DNA of 64,000 bases from Dryocosmus kuriphilus (lineage: Eukaryota > Arthropoda > Insecta > Hymenoptera > Cynipidae): assembly GCA_038277395.1 (NCBI GenBank), contig CM076189.1, positions 210,592,011 to 210,656,010 of the forward strand, read 5' to 3'. The position numbers and the translations under genes are program-made. The notes under the pieces are model-generated. The model did not search any database. It saw nothing but the letters and a program-made list of their open reading frames with translations, and had not been told where the DNA came from. This document shows, piece after piece, positions 10,214-21,156 of this stretch; position 1 is the stretch's first letter; each line of letters opens with the position of its first letter.

Positions 10214-10330
10214 TATATATTTTACTTGATCAAAATTAAATAAGTTACAAAAAGCTTGTTTTCGTTCATTCGAATTGGGCTGTGAAGCCCGAAAAAAACA
10301 ATCTTCAAATAAGGTCCAAAGGTTAATCAC

Positions 10331-10615
10331 TCGGAAGAGAAAATAATAATTTTTAATAGTATTTCAGTATATGACTTTAAACCTTTAGGGCATAGTGACA
10401 TACGTATATGTATGTCACCTATTTGAATACGCCTATAAATATTTTTTCACATGGTTTTCAATGAATTACAAGAACAAAAAGCAATTCAAATGTTTTGTTG
10501 AACATCATTTGATATTAAGAAATCTAGAAAATGTTTTTTTCAATATAATGGATCTTATAAATAAAAAAATGGAAAAAGTAGTCTTTTTACACATGAATTG
10601 TAATTGTGACTAACC
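10331..10615. other. unannotated AT-rich stretch
   Basis: No feature supported. Confidence 0.4.
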
Positions 10616-11095
10616 AACAATAGCTGATTACGAATCTGAAGTCAAATTTCAAAAACTAAAAATGGCGGATCCAATAGGCGACCAAAAAGATTAAAAACTT
10701 GCTCCCGGGACTTGAAAATGGGTTCTCGGGGGGTTTCTGGGTCGTTGAGTGCGAATCTAAAATCAAGATTAAAAACCAAAAATGGCGGATCCAATATGAC
10801 GGAAAAAAGTTCAGAAAATGATGCCGTGACTTCAAAATTGGTTTTCGTGAGTGTTTTGGGTCGATGTGTACGAATCTGAAGTCAAGTTTCAAAAATTCAA
10901 ACGGTCCACGGTATCAATTTTTCAATTCTTGTCGACATGTTGAATCCGCCATTCGTAATCAGCGACCTAGGAAACCCCCGAGAACCCATTTTGAAGCCAC
11001 AAAACTCATTTCTGAATTTTTGTCCGACATTTTGAATTTTGAAATTTTTGAAAATTTGACTCAAAATTAGTAATCAGCGACCTCAAGAACCTTCT
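10616..11095. repeat. degenerate satellite, about 120 bp units, partly inverted
   Basis: Tandem units share TACGAATCTGAAGTCAA, ATGGCGGATCCAATA, GGACTTGAAAATGGGTT and TTTCTGGGTCG. Two full units start near 10630 and 10750, a third near 10868. From about 10930 onwards the same motifs appear as reverse complements (ATTCGTAATCAGCGACC, GAGAACCCATTTTGAAG), so the array flips orientation near 10910. Confidence 0.75.
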
Positions 11096-12425
11096 GCACA
11101 TGAAATTTTAAGTAATTCATGTTTAAGGAAAAATGTATGCTTCAAAGGGTTAAGAAGAGTCTGATAGAATATTTTTTTTTGTCAGAGAATATACCTAATT
11201 TTCTTCTACTTCTATATTTTCCTAAATAAAAATATTCCAGTGTAAACTTAATATGTAAAAGACTTTATAGCAATACCTACAATTTGTTTAGAATATACGC
11301 AAAAATTTGGTAGAGAGATAGCATTCAAGAATGAATTGACTTCAAAGGCAACTTGCATGAATTTTAATATCAAGCAAGTTTTTCATGGCTCGACCAGATG
11401 CTTGTTTGAGCCTCACCAAGCAACGATGCGACGATACAAACTACGAGCTTACTGAGTCGTGTTCCTCCCACGTTGAGAGGAGCCTTGTCTCAAAGTCTCG
11501 TGAGTTCATTATTTACAGATTACAGTCCGGGGAAAATTGTGCAACGTTCCTCTCCTTAGTTTTACCTTTCATTTCACCGCATCCATGCAATCATAAAAGT
11601 ACTGACAAAAATTTTATGCTAGTCATCATCTTTATATTATCATCAACTTTTCCAAGTTTTTTACATCCAACTGAAAGCCTCAGATTATTATTGGAGTTTT
11701 CAATATTGCTGATACTTAAGAACCCACTGGAAGTAAAATTGAAGGATGTCTTTATGACATCTAAAGAAGGTTCTATGTCGTTTATTACTGCAACGTTATC
11801 TTTCACTAAAAACGGTTCTTACGGCATATGAAGCTTTTAAGACCCCGTAAAGTCTTTTCACATTTTGCTTATTGCTAAATCAAACCACTTTTATTTATTC
11901 AAATATTGTAAATCGAACTTTCAGTCTTCGCGTTCTTCAATAGTACAAAAAATAGAAAAGGAAAGCAGAAATTCTAAATATTACGGATTATGTGATATCT
12001 ATAGCGTTTTTTTTCCGCGAGTTTGAGAAAACTCGAGAAACATGAATATCAAAGGTTCTAGAGATTCTCCTGTATCTCTATAACAGGGCCATTTTATAGT
12101 ATTTCTTTTCTTGGGGATTTTCATCTCAAGAGGTGAATTTTAAGGAGCTATTATTAGAATCTTCTTACTGCATTTTATCAAGGTTTTAAAAACTTTTTAC
12201 TTAAACGTCGATTATTTTCTAGGATGGAGAAATGTATCGAACGAGAAGGTTTAATTGAGATAAAAATCGCTTTTAATTGTTAAATAAGAAAATATGAACC
12301 TTTTTTAAAAATATCAACCAACTTTCAGATTTACAAAATTTTATTAGTTTCTAAAGTATTTATTGTAAAAATACGATGAACGGTTACAAAAGACTACTTA
12401 ATTCTGAACACATTTCGAAAAGCAA
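11096..12425. other. AT-rich stretch with weak open frames
   Basis: A 148-codon frame on + (11385-11831) and a 71-codon frame on - (11591-11806) overlap. The minus frame is the more protein-like in composition and is preceded by a possible splice acceptor (TTTTTAG near 11810), but neither shows a domain. No further signal. Confidence 0.3.
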
Positions 12426-12700
12426 GACTGCGTCTGGGTATGTTACCGTCTAAGCGGAATCATTCATTCAACGTCAAACGAATGGCAGCCGCAGTGAATA
12501 ATCATTTCCCGTAGTAACGAGGGAGATCGAGCCGGTAAAAACCGCCCAGTTCGCGCCTTGCCCTAACTCTTAACCTCTTTCGTGAAAGCCTCGCGTTTTG
12601 CGCTCTACCCTTTCCATCAGGCAAGTGCACTCATCACACTTGTAGTTAGCCGCATAGTAGGGCAATAACCACGAGAAGTTGAAGCACGTCTCAAGTATAA
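12426..12700. other. GC-richer island, unassigned
   Basis: Composition rises sharply against the AT-rich surroundings (for example CGAGCCGGTAAAAACCGCCC). No open frame of note and no repeat partner in the window. Could be a conserved non-coding or untranslated host segment. Confidence 0.3.
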
Positions 12701-13034
12701 CTACATATGATTCATAACAACTTTTTATTCATGATATGGTCGTGAGGCTTTTTTCATGGTCTTTAAGGAGGAACATGTGATCAGTAAAAAGATTTTTAAT
12801 GCCCTTGAAATATGTTAAACTTAAATTGAAGACATGAGAGTGACTACTGGATAAGGACCATTTGGGTTTTCCGCCCTCAAACAAAGGATATTCAAGAAAA
12901 ATAGGTTTTTACCACCCTGAAACAATTAGGAAAAAAAATTAAGAGGAAGTGTAGAAGGTAAAAATTATTTGTAAACAAAAGAACTAGATTTTTTCACAGT
13001 ATTAAAGACATTAATTAATGAAACACGAATTCAA

Positions 13035-13680
13035 AATACACTTAACTCTGATCAGAGTGGTTTCCAGTTAGAGATGCATTCTGGACGGACATTGGCGATC
13101 GGAGGAGAGAAACAAATACAATGTCTTGTACAATCAGTATCATCTACAACTCACAGCTATAAAGTACAACCAACAATTTCGGCTGAAGGTAAATTATTAT
13201 CGCCTTTATTTCTGATTTTTAAGGAACACAGTGGAGAGTTTGGACCAGTTGTGTCACAAACCTTGTTCAGACCTGCAAACGTATATGTTACACCTTCAAA
13301 ATCTTGAAAAATAACTTCAGGTAAAGTGACGTTTTGCTTACTGTTAAAAAATAATTAGTCTAAAATCAGTATGTTGTAATTGAACATAATATTGTAACAT
13401 TTACAGTTCATTTTTTTTTAATTTGGTTGAAAGAGATATATTTCCCTAATGCTGGATCTACAAGCATGCTGCTGATTAATCCATGAAATGGTCACTGCCC
13501 TGCTGCTATACAAGAAGTTACGCCGCGAGATAAAACAGTATATCTCAAAATAATACTTACAGGAACGACTGGTACAATCCAGCCATTAGATGTTTATGGA
13601 TTCCGTGTATGGAAATATTTTGCTAAACATTTTTCAGACAGTGTGATGCTCATGAATGAAGGCTTAAATTTTATCAACGG
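13035..13680 (+). pseudogene. pogo-type (DDE_1-like) transposase remnant
   Basis: Degenerate DDE transposase. 13045-13307 is open and reads NSDQSGFQLEMHSGRTL (first catalytic Asp) followed by THSYKVQPTISAEGKLLSPLFLIFKE. A TGA follows SKS at 13307. After about 100 bp of AT-rich sequence, fragments continue near 13425 (VERDIFPNAGSTSML-like), LLINP-stop-NGH (normally LLxDSWSGH, so the second Asp is Asn) and GTTGTIQPLDVYGFRVWK (third Asp present, about 13567-13620). N-terminal DNA-binding region and TIRs were not found. Family assignment rests on remembered motifs. Confidence 0.65.
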
Positions 13681-13689
13681 TTGTAATAA

Positions 13690-14350
13690 TATGGTCATAA
13701 TTCGATGTTCTTGGTACAAAAAATCGCTTTGTCTAAAGCACTTTTCTGAAGATTACCATTATTGTTCTGTTTATAGTTTAATATTCAATTTCTTAATCAG
13801 CCTCTTTTTATGTATGTGAATTTTAAGGTCATAAGACTCGCGAAAATTCAATTAATGAAAAAAATGTGATTAAGGGTAGTTATCCTTAAAAAAATTATTT
13901 TTTCAAAAATCTCGAAAGACTGCAACTTTTTTTTCAATATTCTTTCAAATAGAATACATTTCAAACAAATATACAACGTACTAATGTTTTTGTATCCGAA
14001 AATCGCTTAAAAAAAATAAGATTTTGCTTTTTTAAAAATAGGGATTGCAACCCTTAAAATTAAAAACAGAGTAGTTTTATAGCATTTTTATTCTAAATAG
14101 TTTGGCTTGGTTTTATTACGATATCTTCATTCGTTTATGAAATATTCTGAAAAAAAACGATTTTTGGGCGTAGATTTAGGGGTGGATTGGTGGATTGGTT
14201 TGAAAATTGATTTTTCCACAGACGCTTTGTTTCTCCCATTGTGCGACTCCAGATCTCATTAGAGTACAAGTAATTTTATGAAACAATAATTGCGGAGCCT
14301 ATAACAGAATTACATGTGTTAAACGAGAATTGATATGATGATATATATAT
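13690..14350. other. unannotated AT-rich stretch
   Basis: Short poly-A and poly-T rich sequence without coding or repeat evidence, ending at a short TA run before mariner A2. Confidence 0.4.
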
Positions 14351-14351
14351 A

Positions 14352-15590
14352 CGAGGTGTGATCAAAAAGTAAGGTGACTTTTTGAATTTCGCGGGATGCG
14401 TGCAGACGATATTCGTTTTCTTTTTTTCTTATGTTGGTACACTCGTCCCAAACATATGTGCACAGTTTTAGCTATATAGCATTCTTTGTTTGTTTAGGAG
14501 AGGCGTAAAGGTTAGAAGTGTTTTGCGTGCTCGGCGATTTTCTGCTGTCGAAAAAAATTGATCAAAGAATTTGCATCCAATTTTGTGTAAAAAATGGAAT
14601 TAAGTGTTCCAAAACACTTTAAATGTTGACAGTGGCATACGGTGAGTGTACTCTGAGTAAAAAACATGTTTATAAGTGGTACAAGCTCTTTCGGGAAGGC
14701 CGAGAAGATGTTAATGACGATGCTCGCCTCTGGACGTCCCAGCACGTCAACAACTGATGAAAACGTTGAAGAAGTGAAAGAAAATAGTGTTGGCGAATCG
14801 TCGAATTACCATTAGAGAAGTTGCTGATGATGTCGGCATCTCGTTTGGCTCGTGCCAAGCAATTTTAGTGGATATTTTGGGCATGAGACGTGTGTCAGCG
14901 AAGTTTGTTTTGAAATTGCTAAATATTGACCAAAAGAACTGTCGCGTGAGCATCGCTCAGGAGCTGTTGAATGACGTCAACGGCGACCCAGACTTGCTCA
15001 AAAGGATCAATCAGTGGAAGCATTCTGGATCACCAAGACCAAAAAAAGCACGCCAAGTTCGATCAAATGTCAAGATTTTGCTTAACGTTTTCTTCGATTA
15101 TCATGGCGTAGTGCATCAGGAGTTCTTACCACAAGGTCGTACAGTTAATAGAGAGTATTAACTTGAAGTTATGCGCCGTTTGCGTGAAGTAATACGAAAA
15201 GAACGTCCGGAATTGTGGTAAAACCAGTCATGGTTATAGCACCAGCTTGCTCGTAATTTTTTGGCCAATAACAACACCATAATCATGCCTCAGCCACCGT
15301 ATTCACCAGATTGGGCTCCCTGCGACTTTTTCCTGTTTCCAAAACTGAAAAGACCCATGAAAGGACGGCGTTTTGCGACGATTGAGGAGATAAAGACCGT
15401 ATCGCTGGAAGAGCTGAAGGCTATACCAGAAAGTGCTTATCAGAAATGCTTTGAGGATTGGAAAAAGCACTGGCACAAATGTATTATATCCGAGGGGGAT
15501 TACTTTGAAGGAGACAACATCAGTATTGATGAATAAATAAATATTGTTTGATAAAAATAAAAAGCCACCTTACTTTTTGATCACACCTCG
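14352..15590 (+). mobile_element. mariner element A2
   Basis: Both TIRs present (CGAGGTGTGATCAAAAAGTA and complement ending CACACCTCG) with TA at 14350-14351 and 15591-15592. About 1.24 kb. It supplies the empty-site reference that dates B1 as inserted into A1. The right flank is a PLE reverse transcriptase fragment. Confidence 0.92.
14557..15536 (+). pseudogene. mariner A2 transposase (multiple lesions)
   Basis: The expected start ATG near 14557 is ATT (ATG in A1 and A3). Frame breaks occur in the N-terminal third. Codons 14787-15161 read the second helix-turn-helix (RRITIREVADDVGISFGSCQAI) and the linker, but the segment with the first catalytic Asp (IITGDETWVYGYD in A3) is deleted between LLKRI and NQWKHSG. 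A stop lies after INREY (15159-15161), and the HHDNAPAH block with the second Asp is deleted around 15243. The rest, 15261-15536, keeps YSPDWAPCDFFLF and the C-terminus NISIDE. Non-functional. Confidence 0.85.
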
Positions 15591-15596
15591 TAGATG

Positions 15597-15810
15597 TTGG
15601 GACATAATAGCTTGAAAATTATTTCTAAAATAAAAAATTTCAACGTTACTCATGATCAAATACTAATTTCGCTTGATGTTAAATCTCTGTTTACCAATAT
15701 CCAAAAAGAGTTGGTTCTTAAGAAAATTAAAAATTAATCGCTGTAAAATCATAAAATTTACTAACATAACAGTTAAAGAATTCCTCGAATTGTTTGTTTC
15801 CTGAAAATTC
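15597..15810 (+). pseudogene. PLE reverse transcriptase motif A fragment
   Basis: Reads DQILISLDVKSLFTNIQKELVLKK, the SLDVxSLFTNIP motif A of PLE reverse transcriptases, then decays into stops. Lies directly right of mariner A2, which may have inserted into or beside this PLE. No other part of the RT is recognisable. Confidence 0.7.
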
Positions 15811-17900
15811 TTAAAAATCCTTAAAAATAGTGTTTTAAAACTTTCAAAAACGTTAACTACCTATTTTCGAAATACATATTTAATATTTTTTTAAATATAT
15901 AAAGTTGACTCTTTTTTGAAATAAATTTTAATGAAACTAATATCTTGCCTTTAGCTTTGGCCTATCAGGGGCAGAATTGTTTTATCCTTCGTGCTATTAA
16001 GAAGAAAAATGTTGAATTAATTAAATTTTTTTTCAGTTAAAGGACTTCTGTTGAGAAGTAACTTTTAATGAATACAAATAATTGTCTCGTATAAGAAAAC
16101 AAATTTTTGCATTACTATTAGAGTTACTTTTTCTTCCAATCATGTATCAAAAGCATTTGATTTTTAAGAAAAAAAAATTTCTGGTGAAGTTTGAGTTCTT
16201 TTGTACTATATATAAGTAAAAGCAGCGAAACCGGTGGCGTGCCAATTTCGACCAAACGTTTCTCTATCTTGAAATCTCACCCCTTTCATTTACCCTATGA
16301 CCCTTAGAATCACGCCTCCAAACCTGCTAAATCGGAGCCATTAACTACGTTACCGTGATTCTGTACTGTGGGAACAATTAATCGGTTACTACAATGAATA
16401 ACTCGCGCTGTCGCTTTTGTCGTGAAAGATGTTTACACCAACTACAAAATGTTCAGGCAAATGAATCTGCGTTTAAAAATTGTTGGACATGCAGATTTTT
16501 TTGGTATTAGGGAATAGAATTAAATATTAGGGAATTGAGTATTATGAAGCGATTTAAAAAAATTAAACAATGTTGATTATAAACATTATGAATTTATTTT
16601 TTAATTAGCACGAGTGTTTTCTTAAAAAGGGTCGTTCGCCTTTGTTGAAACTTTCGTTTTATTAGTATTATTATTAGTTTATTATTAGTTTATTATTTAT
16701 TATTAGTTTATTATATCATCCGCTTCTAACCATAATGTTTCAATTTATTTTGTAATCTCTAATAATATGAAAGTGCAGTTTTCGATTGTTTACAATTCTC
16801 AGGTTTTGCAGGTTTATTGCTTTGTGTATATACAAATTTTAAACATATAATCGAACTATTAGAAGCATGTTACTGCGAATTGAATTGCTGAATATTGCAG
16901 ACCAGTTTGTGGCTGTTTCAATCATTCAGCTCTGTGGGCTGCCTTAAACCGAAGAATTCGCATTCAATCGAATCATCTTGAAGTCATCCCTGTTATCTAA
17001 ATATTAAAGAGCTAAATAATCAAATAGTTAAATTTTTAAAAGAATAAATTGGTGAAATTATAAATAAATAATTTAAAACGTTATAATTTCAAATTCTAAA
17101 TCTTTTATTTAATTAATTAATTTATTTAGAGTTCCACAGACTGAGTCCTTTATTACAGTAAAAGAGAGAAACTTAAAAATATAGATAACAAGACTATTAC
17201 TACGTGTCGGCTATGTGAGTTACATCATTTATACTGCACTGATATCTTGGAGATAAATCAGTTTATTTAGCGTTTGACATAAAGGCCTAGTTCATGACTA
17301 TAAAATCTATAATAAAAAATTGAAAGTAAAATTGTCTTATTGATGTTATAATATACCTCTAAAGATAATTAAATATATAAAAAAAAGTACAAGAAACTAA
17401 ATTTGTAACCCTTTCAAATAAGCTACGTTACAAAATTTGTTTTAAGCATGGTTTCATGATTATGGTGTAATTATTTTAAATTAGTCTTTAATTGTTATTA
17501 AGTGATGTCTCTGTACAGATAACATTGGACAACAAAAATACTTTGATTAAAAACTATTTTCATGGTACACAGAAAAAAGGTGGACTGAATTTGAGTCTGA
17601 TATTGAATCAAAATTGAGAAGCAGCGTTTCTAGTCAAAAGGATTAAGTTGTTAAACAAAAGAAAATTACATGAAGTAGCCTCAGAGACGGGTGAAGTAAG
17701 ACCTGAAAAAAATAAGACGCCGAAAAAGTAAGCCTAGCTTTTTCTTCTATCCGTAGTATATATGTGTCATTGAACAAACAATGTGATAAAATAAACTGCT
17801 CGCAGTTTGGATAAAGATCCAAAACAGATTTTTGTCGACCCAACCTCGTCTTTTTCCATCAATAGCCTCAATATTATATATTCGTTTCTGCTGTAGTTGT
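15811..17900. other. AT-rich intergenic DNA with one GC-richer island
   Basis: 16230-16460 is GC-richer with no long frame (for example AAACCGGTGGCGTGCC). 16660-16720 is a TTATTATTAGTTTA low-complexity run. The rest is AT-rich without recognised elements. The 3' flank of the secreted-protein gene reaches into the right end; no canonical AATAAA was found close to its stop, only variants such as AATAAG just downstream. Confidence 0.4.
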
Positions 17901-17918
17901 CTTATTTAACAAGAAGTA

Positions 17919-18282
17919 CTAGTTTTGTTTCCTAGATGAAAAACCTCGAGGGAAACCCCCATAAAATGGATGATGAGGAAATTGGTGATAAACTTGTTGA
18001 TACACAAGCATAGGATCATATACTCTCTTATACATTAGACGATTAGGTTGTTGTGGTGGTGCAGTTGTAAAACCCCGTTCATTTTCATGTACGAAACTTC
18101 TTGTTTCCTCATTCGGAGCACCTTGCAAACTAAATGACTCTTTCTCTTTGGAGTTCATATCTGATGACATTTCTGTCAAAAGTCAAACGAGATTTATGAA
18201 TTTTAAAATGTTACAAATGTTTTTAAAATACTAAAAGCGTAATGAATAAAATAGCTCAAGTTCAACAATTGCCAAATGTTGA

Positions 18283-18316
<34 letters not shown>

Positions 18317-18649
18317 TGAATATGAGGAATAAAAGTGCCTGGGTGGCTCAGGTGGTTAAGCGCTCAGACCTCCTACTAGAGGTCCGGGGTTCGATTCCTG
18401 AGCCGGTACCTCTGAAAATTTTTCTACGTACTTTTACCAAGGTTCTGGTCGTTTGGATTACACCTTAAGCTGTAGGTCCCCCATCATGCACTTAGCTGTA
18501 ACCCAGCCCGTGAAAGATGGGGTAAAAATTATACCAGACTTCCCAATATGTCAAATATGCATATCACTCTCATCAGATCTCTTGATTACCTTACAAAATT
18601 ACATATTGGGCTGTACAATCTTAAGTCTGAGATATAATTTTTATTATTA

Positions 18650-18696
<47 letters not shown>

Positions 18697-18767
18697 CAAA
18701 TATACATACCAATATAATTGAAGAAAAGCATGATGATGACAAAGAAAGCACCATAAACTGACCTCAT
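17919..18767 (-). CDS. small secreted protein, two exons
   Basis: Exon 1 is 18767-18710, exon 2 is 18172-17919, together 312 nt encoding 103 residues plus stop. Exon 1 holds ATG and a signal peptide (MRSVYGAFFVIIMLFFNYI) and ends in phase 1 at a consensus donor GTATGT (18709). Exon 2 follows acceptor TTTTGACAG (ends 18173), and the split codon joins as Glu20. The mature part is hydrophilic up to about residue 56, then Pro/Gln/Tyr/His/Phe-rich, with PPQQP (58-62), a dibasic KR at 68-69, and a tail with FPHHPFYGGFPRGF (84-97). No cysteines, so no disulfide-rich fold. I do not recognise the family; a secreted peptide precursor is possible because of the KR site, but this is inference. It is the only plausible intact host gene in the window. 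Most of its 537 bp intron is SINE. Confidence 0.72.
18283..18316. repeat. (AAT)n microsatellite
   Basis: Uninterrupted AAT run just left of the SINE, inside the intron of the secreted-protein gene. Confidence 0.95.
18336..18694 (+). mobile_element. tRNA-derived SINE with (TTA)n tail
   Basis: The head (18336-18410) shows the polymerase III A box TGGCTCAGGTGG and B box GGTTCGATTCC (18388-18398) in tRNA spacing. A tRNA-unrelated body of about 220 bp follows, then a (TTA)n tail at 18639-18694. It lies in the intron of the secreted-protein gene, on the opposite strand. The tRNA head probably does not fold as a true tRNA: the acceptor ends pair poorly. Confidence 0.8.
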
Positions 18768-18841
18768 TTTTTTTAGGTATAGATAAAACAGACTCTTCTA
18801 GAATTAAGTAAAGAGCAACTAGTGATTTTTCAGAAATCGGC

Positions 18842-18849
18842 TATATATG
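18842..18849 (-). promoter_or_regulatory. candidate TATA box of the secreted-protein gene
   Basis: Reverse strand reads GCATATATAGCC about 75-80 bp upstream of the start codon. A start of transcription some 30 bp downstream (about 18813) would leave a 5' untranslated region near 45-50 nt. Prediction from position only. Confidence 0.35.
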
Positions 18850-18859
18850 CATACTAGCT

Positions 18860-19950
18860 GTTCAAGGTCCATATATAGATAACAGAGTGGAAGAATAGTT
18901 TAAGAAAAAGTTTAGTCAGGCTTAGTAACTGTGTGTTTATGAAAATTTAGATAACATCAGTTCTCGTTTAAACCATTGAATTAATTAGAAACACTATGAA
19001 ATTTAAATTATTACAAGTAAATAATAATGGCTTCCTTTAATTTCTGTAAATTAGAAACTGCAAAATCCACAAAACTGCAAAAAGTTTAATCCTGCCTATT
19101 TATGCTTTCTCAAAACGTATTTGTTTCTGGTAGCGTAGCACAAATATCATCTTTCAACCTAGATAATTCGTAGAAAAATGTAATTTCTAATATAGGAACA
19201 ACTATAGCTTCTGTATAAATGGAATGAAAAACTTGATTTTTCCAGATTTGAATAAAGATTGATAGAAGATATTTTTTAGCAGAAAATGGAAGATTTTCAA
19301 AGAAACCAATATGTTATTCCGTCATTCTGTTTGAAATAATGGTAAACAATAAGAATGTCAACAGTGTAAACGTTATCAGTGAATAAGCCGCACATATCTC
19401 ATATAGCTTACGATCTGATTTCAGTACTTAGAATATGCGTTGTTTTCCTATAATATTTTCCTCTTTATGGAACGCACATTCTCATTTTCAATTTTTCTCT
19501 CCTAAAAAATTTAATTGCATGACTTTTTCATTTTCCCTTTTTAGAACAAATTTAATCATCGATTTTTAACTCAACACATATGTACACAGATAAAATATAT
19601 TAGTTGAATTAAAGAATATAGTACTAAATACGTCCAATCAAATATTTTTTTGATCGATAGAAATTTTTTTTGTATCAAGAGTGATTTTTTACAATTGAAA
19701 AACATTATTTCTTGAAACAAGAAAGATTTCCTTCGATAAAAAAAAGTTGATTGAACGTCTTCAGTGCTACATTTCTTTGATTCAATTAATCTCTTTTTCT
19801 CAGTGTACCTTCTTCTTCTGATTATTATTCATACGCTGTTTACGATTTTTCGTCGCACTCACATATATTCTTTCCCCAATTAGAAATTTTTATACCTTTT
19901 TCATAGCTTTAAAGTTTTGTTTTCTTTAATTTATGTCTGGTGAGAAAATA
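18860..19950. other. unannotated AT-rich stretch
   Basis: Upstream flank of the secreted-protein gene. No other element or coding signal recognised. Confidence 0.4.
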
Positions 19951-19954
19951 AGTA

Positions 19955-21154
19955 CGAGCTCTGTCGGAAAAGTATCTGGAATATCTTTGAATCTCCGCGC
20001 CAGAAAGTTCGAGCGCCATCTACCGGATACCACTGTAAACTGCAACATTTCAGGAACTCCCTCGATGCCGCAGTTTTTATCGAGACGCCTTAATTCGCAC
20101 ACAGCGTGCATTTGTGTACGGAGTCTTTTTGGCGTTCGGCGGATTTGTTTGTTGCTCAAAATGGCCGAAGGAGTTTAACAGCGAATTTGCATCAAGTTTT
20201 GCTTTAAACTTCAAAAGACTTGTGTGGAAACGGTTGAAATGATCCAGAAGGCCTTTGGAGATAACTGTATGGGTGAAGGCCAGATATATGATTGGTACAA
20301 GCGGTTTAAAGATGGCCGCCAATCTGTTGACAGCGATTCACGCTGCGGCCGTCCTTCAAGCACAACAACACCGGAAAATATCGAGCGTGTGCGACTTTCG
20401 ATTAAAGAAGATCGCCGTTTGACTGTGCGCGAACTAGAATATGATCTTAGAATTCGGAAAACTAATGTTTGCGAAATTTTAACTGAAAAACTGGGAATGA
20501 CTCGTGTGTGTGCAAAATTCATGCCAAAATTGGTCACAGAAGAGCAGAAATCCCGAAACAAAACAACAGTCTTCACAGTGGTAGCTTCCACCCGAGCCAC
20601 GACCGACAAAAGCACGTCAAAGTCGGAGCAATGTCAAGTCAATGTTGATTGTTTTTTTTTTTCGATTATGAAGGTGTTGTGCACCACGAATACGCTCTTA
20701 CTGGTCAGACAATCAATAAAGTATTTTCTCGTGAAGTTCTAAAAAGATTGCGTGACGCAATTAGAAGAAAATGGCCTCAGCTTTGGTCAAGCGGTGACTG
20801 GCTTCTTCACCAAGGTAACGCGCCAGCTCACTCATCGAACCTTATGCAGCAATATTTGACAAAGCACAAAGTCGTACAGCTTCTTTGTGACTTTGGCTAT
20901 TTCGAAAATTGAAAACTCCATTCAAAGGAAACTGATTTGACGACATAGAGATGATTCAAGCAAATACGACGAGTGCACTAAAGACTATTTCGAAAACTAA
21001 CTTCCAGGACTGCTTCAGGAAGTGGAAGCACCGCTGGGAGCACGTCGTTCAATCAAATGGGGACTACTTTGAAGGATGTCTCTCGCCGGATGACGAAGAG
21101 TAATACCAGCGTGGAGGTATGAAGGTATTCCGGATACTTTTCGGACAGACCTCG
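19955..21154 (+). mobile_element. mariner element C
   Basis: TIRs CGAGCTCTGTCGGAAAAGTA and complement ending TTTTCGGACAGACCTCG, with TA at 19953-19954 and 21155-21156. About 1.2 kb. Separate lineage from A, B and E; its transposase is closest to that of D (59387-59948). Confidence 0.9.
20161..21101 (+). pseudogene. mariner C transposase (stop, deletions)
   Basis: ATG at 20161 is followed by TAA at codon 6, then the frame continues QRICIKFCFKL, ETVEMIQKAFGD, YDWYKRFKDGR, GRPSSTTTPENIERV: the bipartite DNA-binding region. A deletion after VTEEQKSRN removes the first catalytic Asp region. A frame change in a T-run near 20650 leads to FFDYEGVVHHEY. The second catalytic site reads LLHQGNAPAH, so Asp is Gly. 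A further deletion at KVVQL/LCDF removes the YSPD block, and a stop ends this frame at 20912; C-terminal remnants run to about 21101 (YFEGCLSPDDEE). Inactive. Confidence 0.85.
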
Positions 21155-21156
21155 TA

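Larger units (their letters stand above)
8520..10330 (+). mobile_element. PLE-3 copy, interrupted by a foldback element
   Basis: Second copy of the PLE-2 unit (direct repeat beginning near 8522, GGTATGACTGTGGCACGAGA). It contains an open stretch at 8783-8980 (NENSIHTFFNSQARSLYNLK and so on) resembling PLE N-terminal sequence. The copy is cut at 9166 and resumes at 10163 with TGTAA on both sides, then shows its own hammerhead-like block and terminal block to about 10330. Confidence 0.65.

Noticed and set aside
11385..11831. 148-codon frame on + and 71-codon frame on -
   Set aside because: No domain, no signal peptide and overlapping frames; a splice acceptor before the minus frame is too weak to call an exon.
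18336..18410. Functional tRNA gene
   Set aside because: A and B boxes are present, but acceptor ends pair poorly and a SINE body plus simple-repeat tail follows.
18453..18761. 102-codon frame with a long Tyr run
   Set aside because: Reads through the SINE body and its (TTA)n tail, antisense to exon 1 of the secreted-protein gene.
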